DNA of 64,000 bases. Origin: Aselliscus stoliczkanus. Lineage: Eukaryota; Chordata; Mammalia; Chiroptera; Hipposideridae. Under the pieces are notes generated by a model that saw only the letters and a program-made list of their open reading frames with translations, did not search any database and was not told where the DNA came from. The position numbers and the translations under genes are program-made. Numbering within the stretch: position 1 is the stretch's first letter; each line of letters begins with the position of its first letter. Shown one piece after another: positions 10,916 to 22,099 of this stretch. The stretch spans positions 70,532,687 to 70,596,686 of the forward strand of contig CM066732.1 in assembly GCA_033961575.1 (NCBI GenBank), given 5' to 3'.

Positions 10916-12040
10916 TCTGGCTGTCGCTCTGGGATTGCTTTGATGTATTAGATAGATCCCAAGAAGAGCCCTGGATGGATCACGCAGGCACACAGCTCAC
11001 AGCCCAACACTCCCAGGAAAACTCCCAGTCTCAGCCTGTCCCAATCAGCCGCTCACAGATCAGGCCGAGCAGCCCGACAACCAATCACCAGCCTGGAAAC
11101 TCTGCAAGCACAGTGCGGAGAGTGGGGACCCAAGGTGGCTTGTGCACTCCCGCATCTCAGTGAGCAGCCTGTTGGAGCCAGAGCATGCCTACCAGGCGTT
11201 TCCCTGGCAACTCAGCACAAGCCGTGCAGAGGGTGGGGATCCAAGGCAGGTCGCACACTCCCGGGTCTCAGTGAGCAGCCTGTTGGAGCTGGAGGGCACC
11301 CGTCCAGCGTTTCCCTGGCAACGCAGTATAAGCTAGGCAGAGGGTGGGGATCCAAGGCCGCAGGCGCTCGCGCGCACGCACACACGCACTTCTGCGCCAA
11401 TTCCACCAGACCAATGAGGTCTCGGACCTGATCCTCCGTGGGCGGGCCCAAGCCCGACAAAATGGCATCCTCCCTACACAACTCACGTGCAGGCTCCACA
11501 CCACGGAAATAACAGTCCAAAAACCTCCAGCCTTTGCACTAAAGGTGTTCAGTTTAGTCCGTCCCCGCAGGCTCCTGGGCCCAGCTCACACAGCTACTCC
11601 CTCTACCAGTAACCAGCTAAGTGCTCATTGGTGAGCAAGCCCGGGCGCCGGCCCCACTGATTCTCTAGCCACTCTCAGCGTCACCAAGCTGAGCAAAGAG
11701 AGTCCTCACTACTTTACTGCCAGCTATATTAGAACTCCTCTTCCCGGCAAAGGAACTCTGGGCTGGTGAGCTTGGTTTGTGGCCAGAGGGTCTCTCCCCC
11801 AACCAGACAAGATTCCCACGGCTGGGGCTTCCCTCACGGGGCTCGCCCTCTCTCGTCTCCGCCAGCCTACCAGACCCGACGTGGCCTCCTCTTTAAGTTC
11901 TTTGTTTAGTGGTTCTGCTCATCTAGTGTTCCGTGGACCTCCAGGGTTGCATGCTGTATAATTTGCTTGTAATTTTGGTGTGATCCTGGGAGGCAGTTAG
12001 CACAGCATCTGTCTATTGCACCATTTTACCGGAAGTCTCC
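10916..12040 (-). promoter_or_regulatory. L1 copy A 5'UTR / internal promoter region
   Basis: About 1.1 kb of GC-rich sequence lies upstream of ORF1, colinear with 48905-49918 in copy C. The 5' end (GGAGACTTCCGGTAAAATGG on the minus strand) abuts the TSD, so it is complete. In mammalian L1 this region holds the internal Pol II promoter. That function is inferred from position only. Confidence 0.6.
11130..11351 (-). repeat. Tandem 111-bp monomers in L1 copy A 5'UTR
   Basis: On the plus strand, units starting CCAAGG begin at 11130, 11241 and 11352, an exact 111-bp period. Each unit holds tcagtgagcagcctgttgga and gcgtttccctggcaac blocks. The next unit diverges after a few bases. Copy C has the corresponding sequence only about once. 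The region is GC- and CpG-richer than its surroundings, as expected for an L1 promoter. Confidence 0.85.
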
Positions 12041-12159
12041 AGATCATTGATTCTTTATACTAAAATTGTATCCTAATATTTTTCCATCTCTATTCTCTTT
12101 TCTTTCTCTTTAATTTGTCTACCATAAAGTGATACATTATTTTCACTAATGAATATTAT

Positions 12160-15000
12160 CGAAATTTCTGTCAAGATGGCAGAGTAGGTAAACTCTGTGC
12201 TTGCATCCTCCCATGACCACATCAAAATTACAACTAAACTGCAGAACAACCATAATTGAAAACTGCCTGAAGTCTAGCTGAAGAGAATTCCTATAATTAC
12301 AGAAATACAGAAGAAGCCACCATAAGACTGGTAGGAGTGATGGAAATGTGGAACATGCTGGTCCCACTGCCACATATGATAGTTAAAAATTGGCAGATAT
12401 ATCTTGGCTGTGGAGGTGTTCCCTGAGGAGTGAGGGGTCCTAGCCCAACACCAAGCTCCCCAGCCAAGAGTTCAAGTGCCAGAAAGAGAAGTACCTATTA
12501 CTTCGGGCTAAGAAAACCAGTGGAGATTGTGGCTGAGTGAGACAGCGGGTGGCTGGAGCCACAAACACTTCTCATAAAGGGTCCAAACACAGTCTGATAG
12601 ACTCAGTCTGAGCTCCAATGCTGAGGCAGCATTGTGAAAGGTACCAGGGATATACATGAAAGAATTGAATTATCTTACTTCAAGTCAAGGACTGGAAGGG
12701 CAGCTTTGTCCCAAACACAGATGACAGAGGCCATTGTTCCTTTTTGGAGCAAACCTCTGCACACTAGATGGACACCATTTCTGAGTCTCTATCAACTTGT
12801 CTAATGCTGTTCACTCCACCCTGGCGATTCCCTGAGACTCCAACCCACCCAAATTTTGGGCATACCCAAGGCCCTCCCATTGGCTTTTCCATACAAATGG
12901 CTTATCTTGGTTTATGTGGCATACTTGCCTAAAATCTCTTAATGGCTCACAAACCCCAAGCAAGCAGCATCTGGCCTTGGCATACCTCTTGCTAATTCCC
13001 TCTCAGACCCCTCCAAACCCAGCTCAAGTAGCATCCATGTGCAAATCACTTTGTAGCTCATACCATGAAGCCCCAGGCAGCTGCTGAACACCCAGCAGCT
13101 GAACTTGGTCTGCAACAGAGCCCCTCCCAGTAGGCCCCCAAACCATGGTAGTCACATTCAGACAACACCAGAGAACCGCCTCTACAAAATGACACACCCA
13201 AAGGGCAGACTTGGCAGGCACCAGAGCCCCACTAAAGTGAATCCTACTTCATAGGGTCAGCACCTACATAGCAGTTCCTTTGCTATAAGTTATGGCCAGT
13301 CTTCACAGCCAATCAGCCAGAGGGTCAATCACTCCCATTGATGTTCCAGCAGCAATCAAGGCTCAACTACTATAGAAGGACACACACAACCCACACAAGG
13401 GACACACCTGGAGCACCCAGCTCAAGTGACCAGGGAGACTGCAGCACTGGGCCCCACAGGACACCTACTGCATAAGGCCACTCTACCAAGAATGGGAGAC
13501 AGAGAAGGCCCACCTAATGAATAAAAATAAACACAGGGAGGCAGGCAAAATTAGGAGACAAAAAAAAAATGTGTCCCAATAGAGAGAACAAAACAAAGCT
13601 CCAGAAAAAGAACTCAAAAGGAAGACAAGCAATCTACCAGATGCAGAGTTCAAAGTGCTACTTATAAGGATGCTCAATGTCCTTAGGGGAAGAGTAGATG
13701 AAGTCAGTGAGAACTTTAACAAAGAGGAAACATAAATATGGACATAAAAAAAACTCAAACTAGAACCAGTTAGAAACGAAGAATACAATAAATAAAGGGA
13801 AATGCAGAGTATCCCAAATAAGATGAACCCCAAAAGGCCCACATTGAGACACATCATAATTAAAATGCCAAAGGTTAAAGACAAAGGATCTTAAAAGCAG
13901 CAAGAGAAAAGCAGTTAGTTACCTACTAGGGAGGTCCCATAAGACTTTCAGTTGTTTTATCAACAGACACTTTGCAGGCCAGAGGAAATTGGCACAAAAT
14001 ATTCAAAGTGATGAAAAGTAAGGACCTACAACCAAGATTACTGTACCCAGCAAGGCTATCATTTAGAATTAGACAGATAAAGAGCTTCCCAGACAAGACA
14101 ATACTAAAGGAGTTCATCACAAGCCAGTATTATAAGGAACTTCTTTAAAAGAAGAAGAAGGAAAAAAAGAAAAGTAAAAAATATGAATAATGAAATGGAT
14201 ACATAAATATCAGTAATTACTGCATATGTAAATAGATTTTATTGATAGACCACATACCTATCAATAATTACTGTAAGTGTAAATGGATTAAATGCTCCAA
14301 TCAAAAGACATAGGGGAGCTGAATGGATAAGAAAACAAGATTCATACATATTCTGCCTACATGAGACTCATTTCAGATCAAAAGTAAGACTGAAAGTAAA
14401 GGTGAAAAAGATATTTCATGCAAATAGAAACAAATAAAAATCAGGGGTAGAAAGATTTATATCAGACAAAATAGACTTCAAAATAAATGATATATAACAA
14501 GGGACAAAGAGGGACCCAGCAATTCCACTTCTGGGTATTTACTGAAGAAACCCAAACCCTAATTCAAAAGATATGTGCTTTCCTATGTTCACTACAGTGT
14601 TATTTACAGTAGCCAAGATATGGAAGCAACTTAAGTGTTCATTGATAGATGAATGGATAAAGGAGAAACAGTACATATACTAGGATAAAGGAATATTACT
14701 CAGCCATAAAAAAGAATGAAACCTTGCCATCTGCAACACCATGGATGGACCTAGAAGGTATTATGCTAAGTGAAATATATCAGACAGAAAAGACAAACAG
14801 TAACGGGGATGTAAAGTACAGAATAGGAAATATAGTCAACAATATTGTAATAACTGTGTACAGTGTCAGATGGGTACTAAACTTATCAGGGTGACCATTT
14901 TGTAAGTATGTAAACATCCAATTACTATGCTGTATGCCTGAAACTAATAAAATATTGTATGTTAACTGTAATTTAAAAATAAAAAAATTTAAAATATAAA
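12160..15000 (+). mobile_element. L1 copy E: older internally deleted L1
   Basis: The element starts with a typical L1 leader (aagatggcagagtagg) near 12172. A 5'UTR-like region runs to about 13530, a decayed ORF1 to about 14148, and the ORF2 start with part of the endonuclease to about 14512. It then jumps directly to the ORF2 C-terminal end (acccagcaattccacttctgg..., about 14514-14800) and a 3'UTR ending cctgaaactaataaaatattg with an A-rich tail near 14975-15000. About 3 kb of ORF2, including reverse transcriptase, is missing. No convincing TSD was found. The endonuclease segment keeps the region deleted in copies A and C, so this is a different lineage or an independent deletion. Confidence 0.75.
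13540..14148 (+). pseudogene. Decayed L1 ORF1 (copy E)
   Basis: Fragments of the ORF1 C-terminal half are readable (rhiiikmpkvkdk, tlqarg-nwhkifkvmkskdlqprll, ypaRLSFRI). They are interrupted by stops, frameshifts and an internal deletion in the RRM-like region. It is not translatable. The 133-aa and 64-aa minus-strand open frames here are antisense shadows. Confidence 0.7.
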
Positions 15001-15009
15001 TAAAGCATA

Positions 15010-16085
15010 CTATCCATCAAGTCACTATCTTTTTCAAAAATATTTGATGATTTTTTCATTGCCTATTAAGTAGAGTTCAATTTGGATCACTGACACAATA
15101 TATCATAATTTGACACTAAATTTTATTTCCTTATTTGTCTTTCAAATGTGTCCTCATCATAAATATAAAGTAGTCCAGCAAATGCAGGCTATTAAACCTT
15201 TGTCAAATATACAACATATTTCCCCACAAACTTGGAAGAGAGAACTAAGCCAGAAGTATGGCTATAGAAGTCATTGAATACAGAAGAGTTAACAATGAAA
15301 TTATATCAACAAAAAAGCATATATGAAATGAGATAAGAACTCTAAGACAGAACATTGTGGGATAACACTTGATTAAGGCATTGTAATAGGAAAAGAAAGT
15401 AGGAAACTAAGAAAGTGATGTTATTTCAGAAGCCTAGTGAATTGAGACTACAAAGATATCAATATTTCAAAGATCTTTCTTGATGAGAATCTAACAATGC
15501 ATTGGATTTGTAAGTAGAGAAACACAGGTAAGTTGGGCTAAACAATTTATAATTTAGTTTTAAAAAGTTTGAATATAAATGAGTTCAGCATTCATCTAAA
15601 AAACTAGACACATTTTTAACAGAATAAACATAAACAAAGTAGAGGGGAAAAATTCTCAATGATATAGAAACCAGGAATCATTGGAGAGGATAATCAAAAT
15701 CAAAACCTGGTTCTTAACAAAAAAAGTCAATGAACTTGATAAATTAAGAATGATGAAGAGAAAAAGGGGAAAAATAATCATGAAAAAATATATTTAAAAG
15801 GATAAAATGACCTTTCATGTTTAGAAAAATAAATCATACAAAAATATAATTTTTGAATAAACTAAAAATCATAGAAACAATTTAATTAGTAAATAAATCT
15901 ACTTGCATCCATGGCTCATATTACAGCTGGTATTACAGGTGGGTTTACAAAGTTGTTAAGAAAAAAAATCTTTCTAAGACTGGTATTAAGAAGCAAAGAT
16001 TTCCAACACAATACTTAAGACCAGAATAAACTTAATCAAAACTAACAAACTATCAAAACTAGGAGAGTACATATTAAATAGGAAG
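15010..16085. other. Unassigned AT-rich sequence
   Basis: A-rich, very low GC, no gene recognised. Some A-rich parts (15600-15860) may be very old L1 ORF2 debris, but this cannot be supported. Confidence 0.4.
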
Positions 16086-16089
16086 CTGT

Positions 16090-16562
16090 AAAATCAATCT
16101 CTATTAGTATTATATGCTGCTATAACACATTACCACAAATTTAGCAGTTTATTATTATTTAGCTTCTTAACAGTTCTGTAGGTCACAAATCCAACATGGG
16201 TTAACGTCCCAGTGTCTCAGGATTACCTTCCTTTCTGGAGATTTTAGGAGAGAGTCTGTTTCCTTGTGTTTTCCTGCTTCTAGAGGTCTCCCATACACTT
16301 TGGCTCCTAGTTCCCCTCCTCTGTTTACAAAAACAGCACATTTGACCATTCTGCATAGTCCCAATACCCTCTGACAAGAGTTGGGAAAGTTTCTCCACTT
16401 GAAGGACCTGTTTGACTAGATTAAGCCCACCAGGATAACCCAGGCGAATCTCCCCATTTCAAGCTCTTTAACTAGTCTCTTGGTATGCAGTAATATATTC
16501 GCAGGTTCTAAGGATTAGATTGTGGATGCCTTGGAGGGGAGCATTATTCTGTCTCCCACAAT
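16090..16562 (-). mobile_element. ERVL-MaLR-type solitary LTR relic
   Basis: In antisense the sequence follows a MaLR-type LTR: tatgctgctataacacattaccacaaa at the left (the LTR 3' end), a cacagttctg-like block, then a long middle ending near 16562 in tctgtctcccaca. The layout is the reverse of the LTR at 41416-42893. It is heavily diverged and only a noncoding old LTR copy. The 65-aa open frames inside are chance. Confidence 0.6.
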
Positions 16563-16564
16563 TT

Positions 16565-18090
16565 AATTTTTGAATGTTGGTGTGCAAAAACCCTTTAAAA
16601 TTTCATCACATCTTATCCAAATTTGTGTATGTGATTGTGTATTCTAAACATATTGGATTCAATTTAGGAATGCAAGCATAGCATGTCATGAGAAAACCTG
16701 TAAATGTAATGCACCAAACCAATAAAGAAAATCACTCCTGGCTAACCAGGAAAAGAAATAAATTTTATTTCACATAGTACATTTACCAAAAATCTTGTTA
16801 TAAATGTATCAGACATCTGTGGTACCCTGCCTTATATTCTGGTGCAAACAACCCTGATTTCACTAGAGATGGGGTAGACTGTTTTGTGTTGACTTTGACT
16901 CATTGTGTTCTGATAGTGTTTTGCCTCAAGCACATGCCTGATGTCTTAATTTTCTGCCCAAACTTCCTCTAAAATTACAGATGCTAGTGAGAATGTGCAC
17001 AGGCCTGGCCTTATTTTTACCAATAGCACTAAATGATATTTTGTGGAGAAAGCTGGAAAATAACTCCAATTCAAGACACTTGTTTTTTTCTCTTTCCAGT
17101 GTTACAAATATTGGTGAGCCTGGAAAAGGACTCTTAGTGGGTCTTTTGGTAAGGAGAGGAGACTCTAGAAGGTAGGGCAAAGAAATTGTTAAATTCTGGG
17201 ACATAATTTTGAATACTGTTACAGAGCTAAGATAATAGACCAGTAGGCAGACTTTTTTTGTTATTAAATCTTATTTATAAATAAGCCTAAATGAAATTTA
17301 GTCATTTGGTGACTTCTGAAAATATATGAATTTTGATCTTAATCATTAGTATAAAATGACAAGAGCTATTTTCATTCTCTGACATGGATTTTTGTGTGTA
17401 TGCTATACAACTGCTACTCATATGGGAGAAGGAAAAAAAGAAGAAAGGGAAATGGAAAAATGAGAAATAAAAGAGCTTCCAGGCAAGGTTTCTGATACTT
17501 AAAAAGGATAATTGTGCTCAAAGGCCATGATTTCTACCACAGTGTCCTCACCATGTTATAAATTCTTGTTTCCTCCATAATGCTCCTCTACTAATTCCTC
17601 TCTTCCTAAGAAGGAATTCTGGGCCTGGTTCTTCAGCTATGGACAGTGGGCATTGAGGGGCTTAGCTGGTCCATGCTTCAGTGAACAAAAAGACTGCCAT
17701 ATTCCTTCAGGTAAAAAAAAAGTTTTTAAAATATGTAGATATATTATTTTTTGTGCTCCTCTTATGAAGAAAGCTTAATGGCAACTGACTTGCCAAAAAT
17801 TACAGTCTTTGCCTGGGAATAAAATGACAGAGAATGAAGTCAGTGGTTCTTTAAGAAATAGAGGTCAATGAAGGTCTGCTCAAAGGTGAAACAGTATAAC
17901 AAAGCAAGAGAAACCTGGGAGAAAATGTTATGTTGGAGTAATATTGGTTAGAGTGGAGTAAGATGAGTTAGAGAAAAGAAAAAAAAAAGGAAAGATTGAC
18001 ACCATAACACCATCATTTTTGCTTTTGGATACATAGGACATGGCGACTTTGACTTTCCATAAGATGGAAAATTTTAGACTCAATATAATG
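16565..18090. other. Unassigned sequence
   Basis: No supportable gene. The open frames of 92 aa (minus, 16926-17204) and 64 aa (plus, 16981-17175) overlap each other and have no recognisable domain. Purine-rich patches lie near 17425-17470 and 17960-17990. Confidence 0.4.
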
Positions 18091-18094
18091 GATA

Positions 18095-18185
18095 ATCTCA
18101 TTCATTCTACAAATGTTTACTGAGCACCACACTGTTCTATTATAGGACATGGGAAATACCATGATGAAGTAGACAGGCAATATCT
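18095..18185 (-). mobile_element. LINE L2 3'-end fragment
   Basis: The stretch (cattctacaaatgtttactgagcacc..., then tgttctattatagg) is the reverse complement of the conserved L2 3' end. Confidence 0.55.
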
Positions 18186-18233
18186 AAGTAGTCATAGGTT
18201 TCAACTTAGCAATGTGCTTTCTTCTTAAATAAT

Positions 18234-18480
18234 ACAGGGGCAGTGTAGCATAGTTGTTGAGATAGACCCACCTTTGAATACCAAATCTGTCAATTATTAG
18301 CTTTGTGACCTTAAGCAAGTTAGTCAACTTCTCTATGCCTTGTCTACTTATTATATTTGTAAAATTGGGATAATCACATTTGTCTCATAGGGTCATTATG
18401 AGTATTAAAACTGAGTGATAAATATATAGCAGTTAACACAATGCCTGGAGCTTAACATTCATTAAATATTAGCTTATTAT
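18234..18480 (+). mobile_element. MIR SINE
   Basis: A near full-length MIR: a head gcagtgtagcatagttgttgag, the core 'tttgtgacctt-agcaagttagtcaacttctctatgcct', then cctggagctta-acattcattaaatatt at the end. This is an ancient mammalian SINE. Confidence 0.88.
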
Positions 18481-18537
18481 TATTGAAATTTTCATTATTT
18501 TGATTTAGTGCATATTGTGATAACTGAACCAACCACA

Positions 18538-18570
18538 TTCTTACTTGTTCTTACATTGAACAAGTAAGAA
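18538..18570. repeat. Perfect 13-bp inverted repeat, 7-nt loop
   Basis: TTCTTACTTGTTC (18538-18550) is followed by a 7-nt spacer (18551-18557) and GAACAAGTAAGAA (18558-18570), an exact reverse complement. It lies outside any recognised element. Confidence 0.9.
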
Positions 18571-19011
18571 ACATTTAGGCATAATTCAAAGGTTGCTAAT
18601 AGTATTTGCATTTGTTGGGATTGTGTGGAGGGAGGGAGGGAGGTAAAAGGATAAAGGATACAATTGTATAAGCCTTGAAAGAAAAACAAAAGAAGTTTCA
18701 ACTGGGCTTTTAATTGCAAAAGAGAGAGGCCTTGGGATTTATTTTTAACATATGCTCAAGAGTCACCTTTTGTATAAACTTAACTTAATAGGAATTATAA
18801 GCTTGATTTGTCAGTATTTTGCTCATTTTTAGCAGCTGGTGTTACAGAAGGTAATGAAGTATCAAAATCTTGCATTTTCACTTCTGAATGAACAAATAAT
18901 TTGAATTATAATTTTGAATTGCTGGAATATATTAAACAGCTGTGTTCAACCATAATTTTATATTTATGCAGAATTCATTCATATTTAGTACTAACGGAGA
19001 TTTGCTATTTA

Positions 19012-19016
<5 letters not shown>

Positions 19017-19060
<44 letters not shown>
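19017..19060. repeat. (TA)n microsatellite with (CA)n edge
   Basis: About 38 bp of TA dinucleotides followed by CACACA. Confidence 0.95.
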
Positions 19061-20657
19061 ACACTGTGAAATCCAGTCTTATTTGACTTAATTAAAGATA
19101 TTGACAAATTTAGAAGTATTCAAACAGAAATTTAACTTTGACTATAAAATTCCGTTTATTATTTTCTATCCATGAAACCAAAATGATTTTAAAAATTTCA
19201 ACTCTTCTCTCTAAGGATCTTTTATTTTCAAAGGATTAACTTGAGATATAAGGTACTATTTTCTCCCTCCATAATGAGACTAGTGCCTCAGGGTATGTAC
19301 AGAGAAGCCTGAAGCACTGAGTCAGTTTTTCTACAGAAAAATTACACTAATCATCTCCTTAAGAGTTTCATTTGATCCCTGTTTTCCACTTAGAACTGCC
19401 GATCTTCAAAATTTCTTTTAGTTTATTTTTAAGCACTTGGATATTTGTACTTCTTGCAATGAGCAAGTACAAATACTTTTAAATAAGTTAGCCAATTAAT
19501 ATCCAATGAAGTTGTATCTGTTTTTAGAAATTCCACCATATATGTGTATGTGTATATATAATTAGGTTAAATGTTTTAAGAATATTAAAAAAAAAATAAA
19601 AACAGAAGCCAAATTTAAAAAAAATAAAAGACAGGAATTATTTTGATCTGTCCCATTGCTGCTAAACTTTTCAGAAGAAACTGTGTGATGTAGTCTTTGT
19701 GAAGCCCTGGGATAAAATAACAGAAGTAGCATTAATTCAACTATAATTATTATCATCACCAAATCAAATCTTTCAAACTTAATTAACCTATTTGGTAAGT
19801 GAGGTAATATCATGGTATTTTAAATATTCCTGGGAGTTTCAGAAGGGAGGGCATATTGTTACCTACATAATTCTTCATCTTCCCTTCAAAGACTTTACCC
19901 CGATTTCCTCATTCAGACATCAGGGAAGTAGGCTTTGGTGCTTCCAAAGTAAAATTTACCTGGAGAGTATAGAGAAGCTCATACTTAGGGAGGGGTATAG
20001 ATGAGGAAAGTAATGAAGTAGTGTGGATAAATTAATCACCCATATTTCAAAGAAACATAAAAAGTATCCAGTGTTTGACTACATCAGGAATTTTATAAAA
20101 TAGATGAAGAGAACTTAGTCTGGTGTTATGACCCTAAATTATTTGATAAATACTAATGCAGACTTGTATAAAGAAGAACAAAAAGAGGGAAGAGGCTGGG
20201 AGTTAAACATGACTCAAAATATTTCTAGTGAGAAAGAACTATGTATCCAAAATTTCTGAAACTCCCAACTCAACTAAACTAGAATGTAATAGTCTGTGAC
20301 TACTTATGCTCAATCATTAGAGAATTGCTGATGACTTGAACTAGGGTGGGGTCAGGAGAAATCAAAAGAAGTAGAATTAATTAAAACTACATTTTAAAGG
20401 GAAAAATATTAATAACTCTCCATCAAAAGGTTAATAGAAAGTACATATAAAAAACAACTCAAGTTTGTATAATGTTCAGTTTACCAAAGTTTTACTATAT
20501 AATGCTTCTTTTGTTCTGTACAACTAGAATATAAGATTTCTATTACTACTATTATTTTTTTACATATGAAGAAACTAAAGTTTAAATAATTATGTGATGT
20601 GTACAGGAAATTTTGTACTGCATACATTTTTTGATATCAAGTACTTTCTTTAATACC

Positions 20658-20715
20658 ATATTTACATGAAAATTTACATATTTAGATGAAATTTTGTAAA
20701 TTTTCATGTAAATAT
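20658..20715. repeat. Perfect 21-bp inverted repeat (AT-rich hairpin)
   Basis: The arm at 20658-20678 (ATATTTACATGAAAATTT plus ACA) is an exact reverse complement of the arm at 20695-20715, with a 16-nt spacer. A few bases of the spacer repeat the arm's theme (tttagatgaaattt). No TA or longer target duplication outside the arms identifies it as a known transposon. Confidence 0.9.
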
Positions 20716-20744
20716 CCTCCATTCAAAAACATCTTTTTATGTAC

Positions 20745-21055
20745 CACACCCTATATACTACATGGTGGACATACAAAGCCAGGCAGTCCATAAAAAGAAA
20801 TTATTATTTAGGAATGGAGACAGATATCTATACAAATAAACATTTTGAAGTATTATAGCTACTTAAGTCTAAGCAAATATAAATTACAGTAGGAATATTT
20901 TATGATGGAGAGAGTTAAGTAAGCTGATTGAGGGTAAAAAATAATTTGATGTTAGCTTTTGAAAGACATGATTTAAGGTTAGTGTAAAATTAAAGAGCAT
21001 CTCTGATGTACAGGACTAGACATTTGGAGTGGGGAAGGAGCTTTCATTCTAAATG
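20745..21055 (-). mobile_element. LINE L2 fragment (antisense, diverged)
   Basis: Word order follows the antisense L2 3' region: 'tgtaccacaccctatatactac-tggtggacatacaa', then an 'agacagatatctatacaaataaac' block and a later 'gaaagacatgatttaaggtt' block. Strongly diverged. Confidence 0.45.
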
Positions 21056-21059
21056 GAAG

Positions 21060-21915
21060 ATAAATCAGCGCTTGTCTTTATCGCCTGAAAGGAGATCTTG
21101 TCTTTGATCTTTGTTTTATTTTCTTATGGAATAGAGGCTACAAGCAGTTACTTTAAAAGTGCATCTTAGCAATCACTAGAGAGTCTATTTTGGTGCTAAC
21201 TTGGTCACCAATTTGGCTATTAACTACATCAATGGTAACAAAGGGAAATGATAGGTATTAATAGTTCAGGACATATGTGTATAAAAGTCCAACAGCAGGT
21301 GCGTATGGGTGGTGTGCAAGGGAAGGAGACATGCTTGTGTGTGTGCCTGTATTGTGTGCGTGTGTGTGTGTGTGTGTGTGTGGTATGTGCTGTGTACCTT
21401 CTTGTTGGGATGTGAGTAGGGTGTGATATAGGTTAATAGAGAAGTATGTAGTTAAATGGACAAGAACATAAAAGTTGGCATCAGGAATATATGCCTAGAT
21501 CCAATAGATCCAGCTCTGCACTATTAGGAAGGCTTTGTGTGAAATGCTTTACTTTTCTGGATCTTATTTGCCTCTTTCAGGACCTCTGTGGTGGTTCAAG
21601 TGTCCAAAGCCCAAGTAGTAATTAAGTCAAATAACTAAAAGTAACACTGGGCTTTTTACTATATTTTCATGTATCAGTCTGTTTTCCATACCAGTTAAAA
21701 TTATATTTTTTGTTAATTGAAGCTCTTTGTAAATTATTCATTTTTTAAAAATAGTTAGGAAATGTTTACAAAACAAAAACGTAGCATCTTATAGTTACTT
21801 TTAGCATAACCAGCCTATAAATGACAAACTTTAATTTGAATTCTGCTTTTGAATTATCTTGTTCTGGGATGCAACTTAGATAAGTAATTTAGGCATTTCT
21901 TCATTTTATCTTCAA
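21060..21915. other. Unassigned sequence
   Basis: Apart from the TG repeat nothing is recognised. Confidence 0.4.
21340..21382. repeat. (TG)n microsatellite
   Basis: An interrupted TG/GT tract, with the purest part at 21359-21382. Confidence 0.95.
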
Positions 21916-21917
21916 AA

Positions 21918-22098
21918 CTGTAGCTACATTTATTGATCTCTTACTATGAGCTAAGCATTGCTCTAGGAAATTTACATTTACTAACAAATTTACTCCGTAA
22001 AATCATCCTGATAAATAGATGTCATTCTCACTTTATGAATCAGAAACTGAGGACACAGAGATTCAGGAACTTAGCCAGGGTTACATAACTCCCATAAG
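21918..22098 (-). mobile_element. MIR SINE (antisense)
   Basis: The reverse of MIR: atttattgatctcttactatgagctaagcattgctctagg, then cactttatgaatcagaaactgaggacacagag and aacttagccagggttacataact. Confidence 0.85.
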
Positions 22099-22099
22099 G

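Larger units (their letters stand above)
8861..12040 (-). mobile_element. L1 copy A: ORF1-only, internally deleted L1 (HAL1-like), complete 5' and 3' ends
   Basis: In minus orientation the element runs 5'UTR (about 12040-10916), ORF1 (10915-10043), a damaged 5' part of ORF2 endonuclease (about 10010-9600), a first ORF2-end/3'UTR segment (about 9595-9320), a second complete 3'UTR, and poly(A) (poly-T on the plus strand at about 8860-8871). Flanking copies of 'aggtcattga' (8850-8859) and 'agatcattga' (12041-12050) look like a TSD with one mismatch, so the 3.2-kb form inserted as a unit. Reverse transcriptase and most of ORF2 are absent. Copy C (48905-52142) has the same plan and shares its endonuclease lesions. 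Confidence 0.85.
18571..20740. other. Unassigned AT-rich sequence containing hairpins
   Basis: No gene was recognised. Besides the (TA)n tract and the 20658-20715 hairpin, there is an 11-bp inverted repeat at 19442-19452 / 19465-19475 (TATTTGTACTT / AAGTACAAATA). Short open frames have no recognisable domains. Confidence 0.4.

Noticed and set aside
11130..11351. Regularly spaced repeats as a CRISPR-like or regulatory array
   Set aside because: The repeats are contiguous 111-bp monomers inside an L1 5'UTR in a mammalian genome, with no spacers.
12160..15000. Copy E as the same subfamily as copies A and C
   Set aside because: It keeps the endonuclease segment deleted in A and C, has a different junction and a single 3'UTR.
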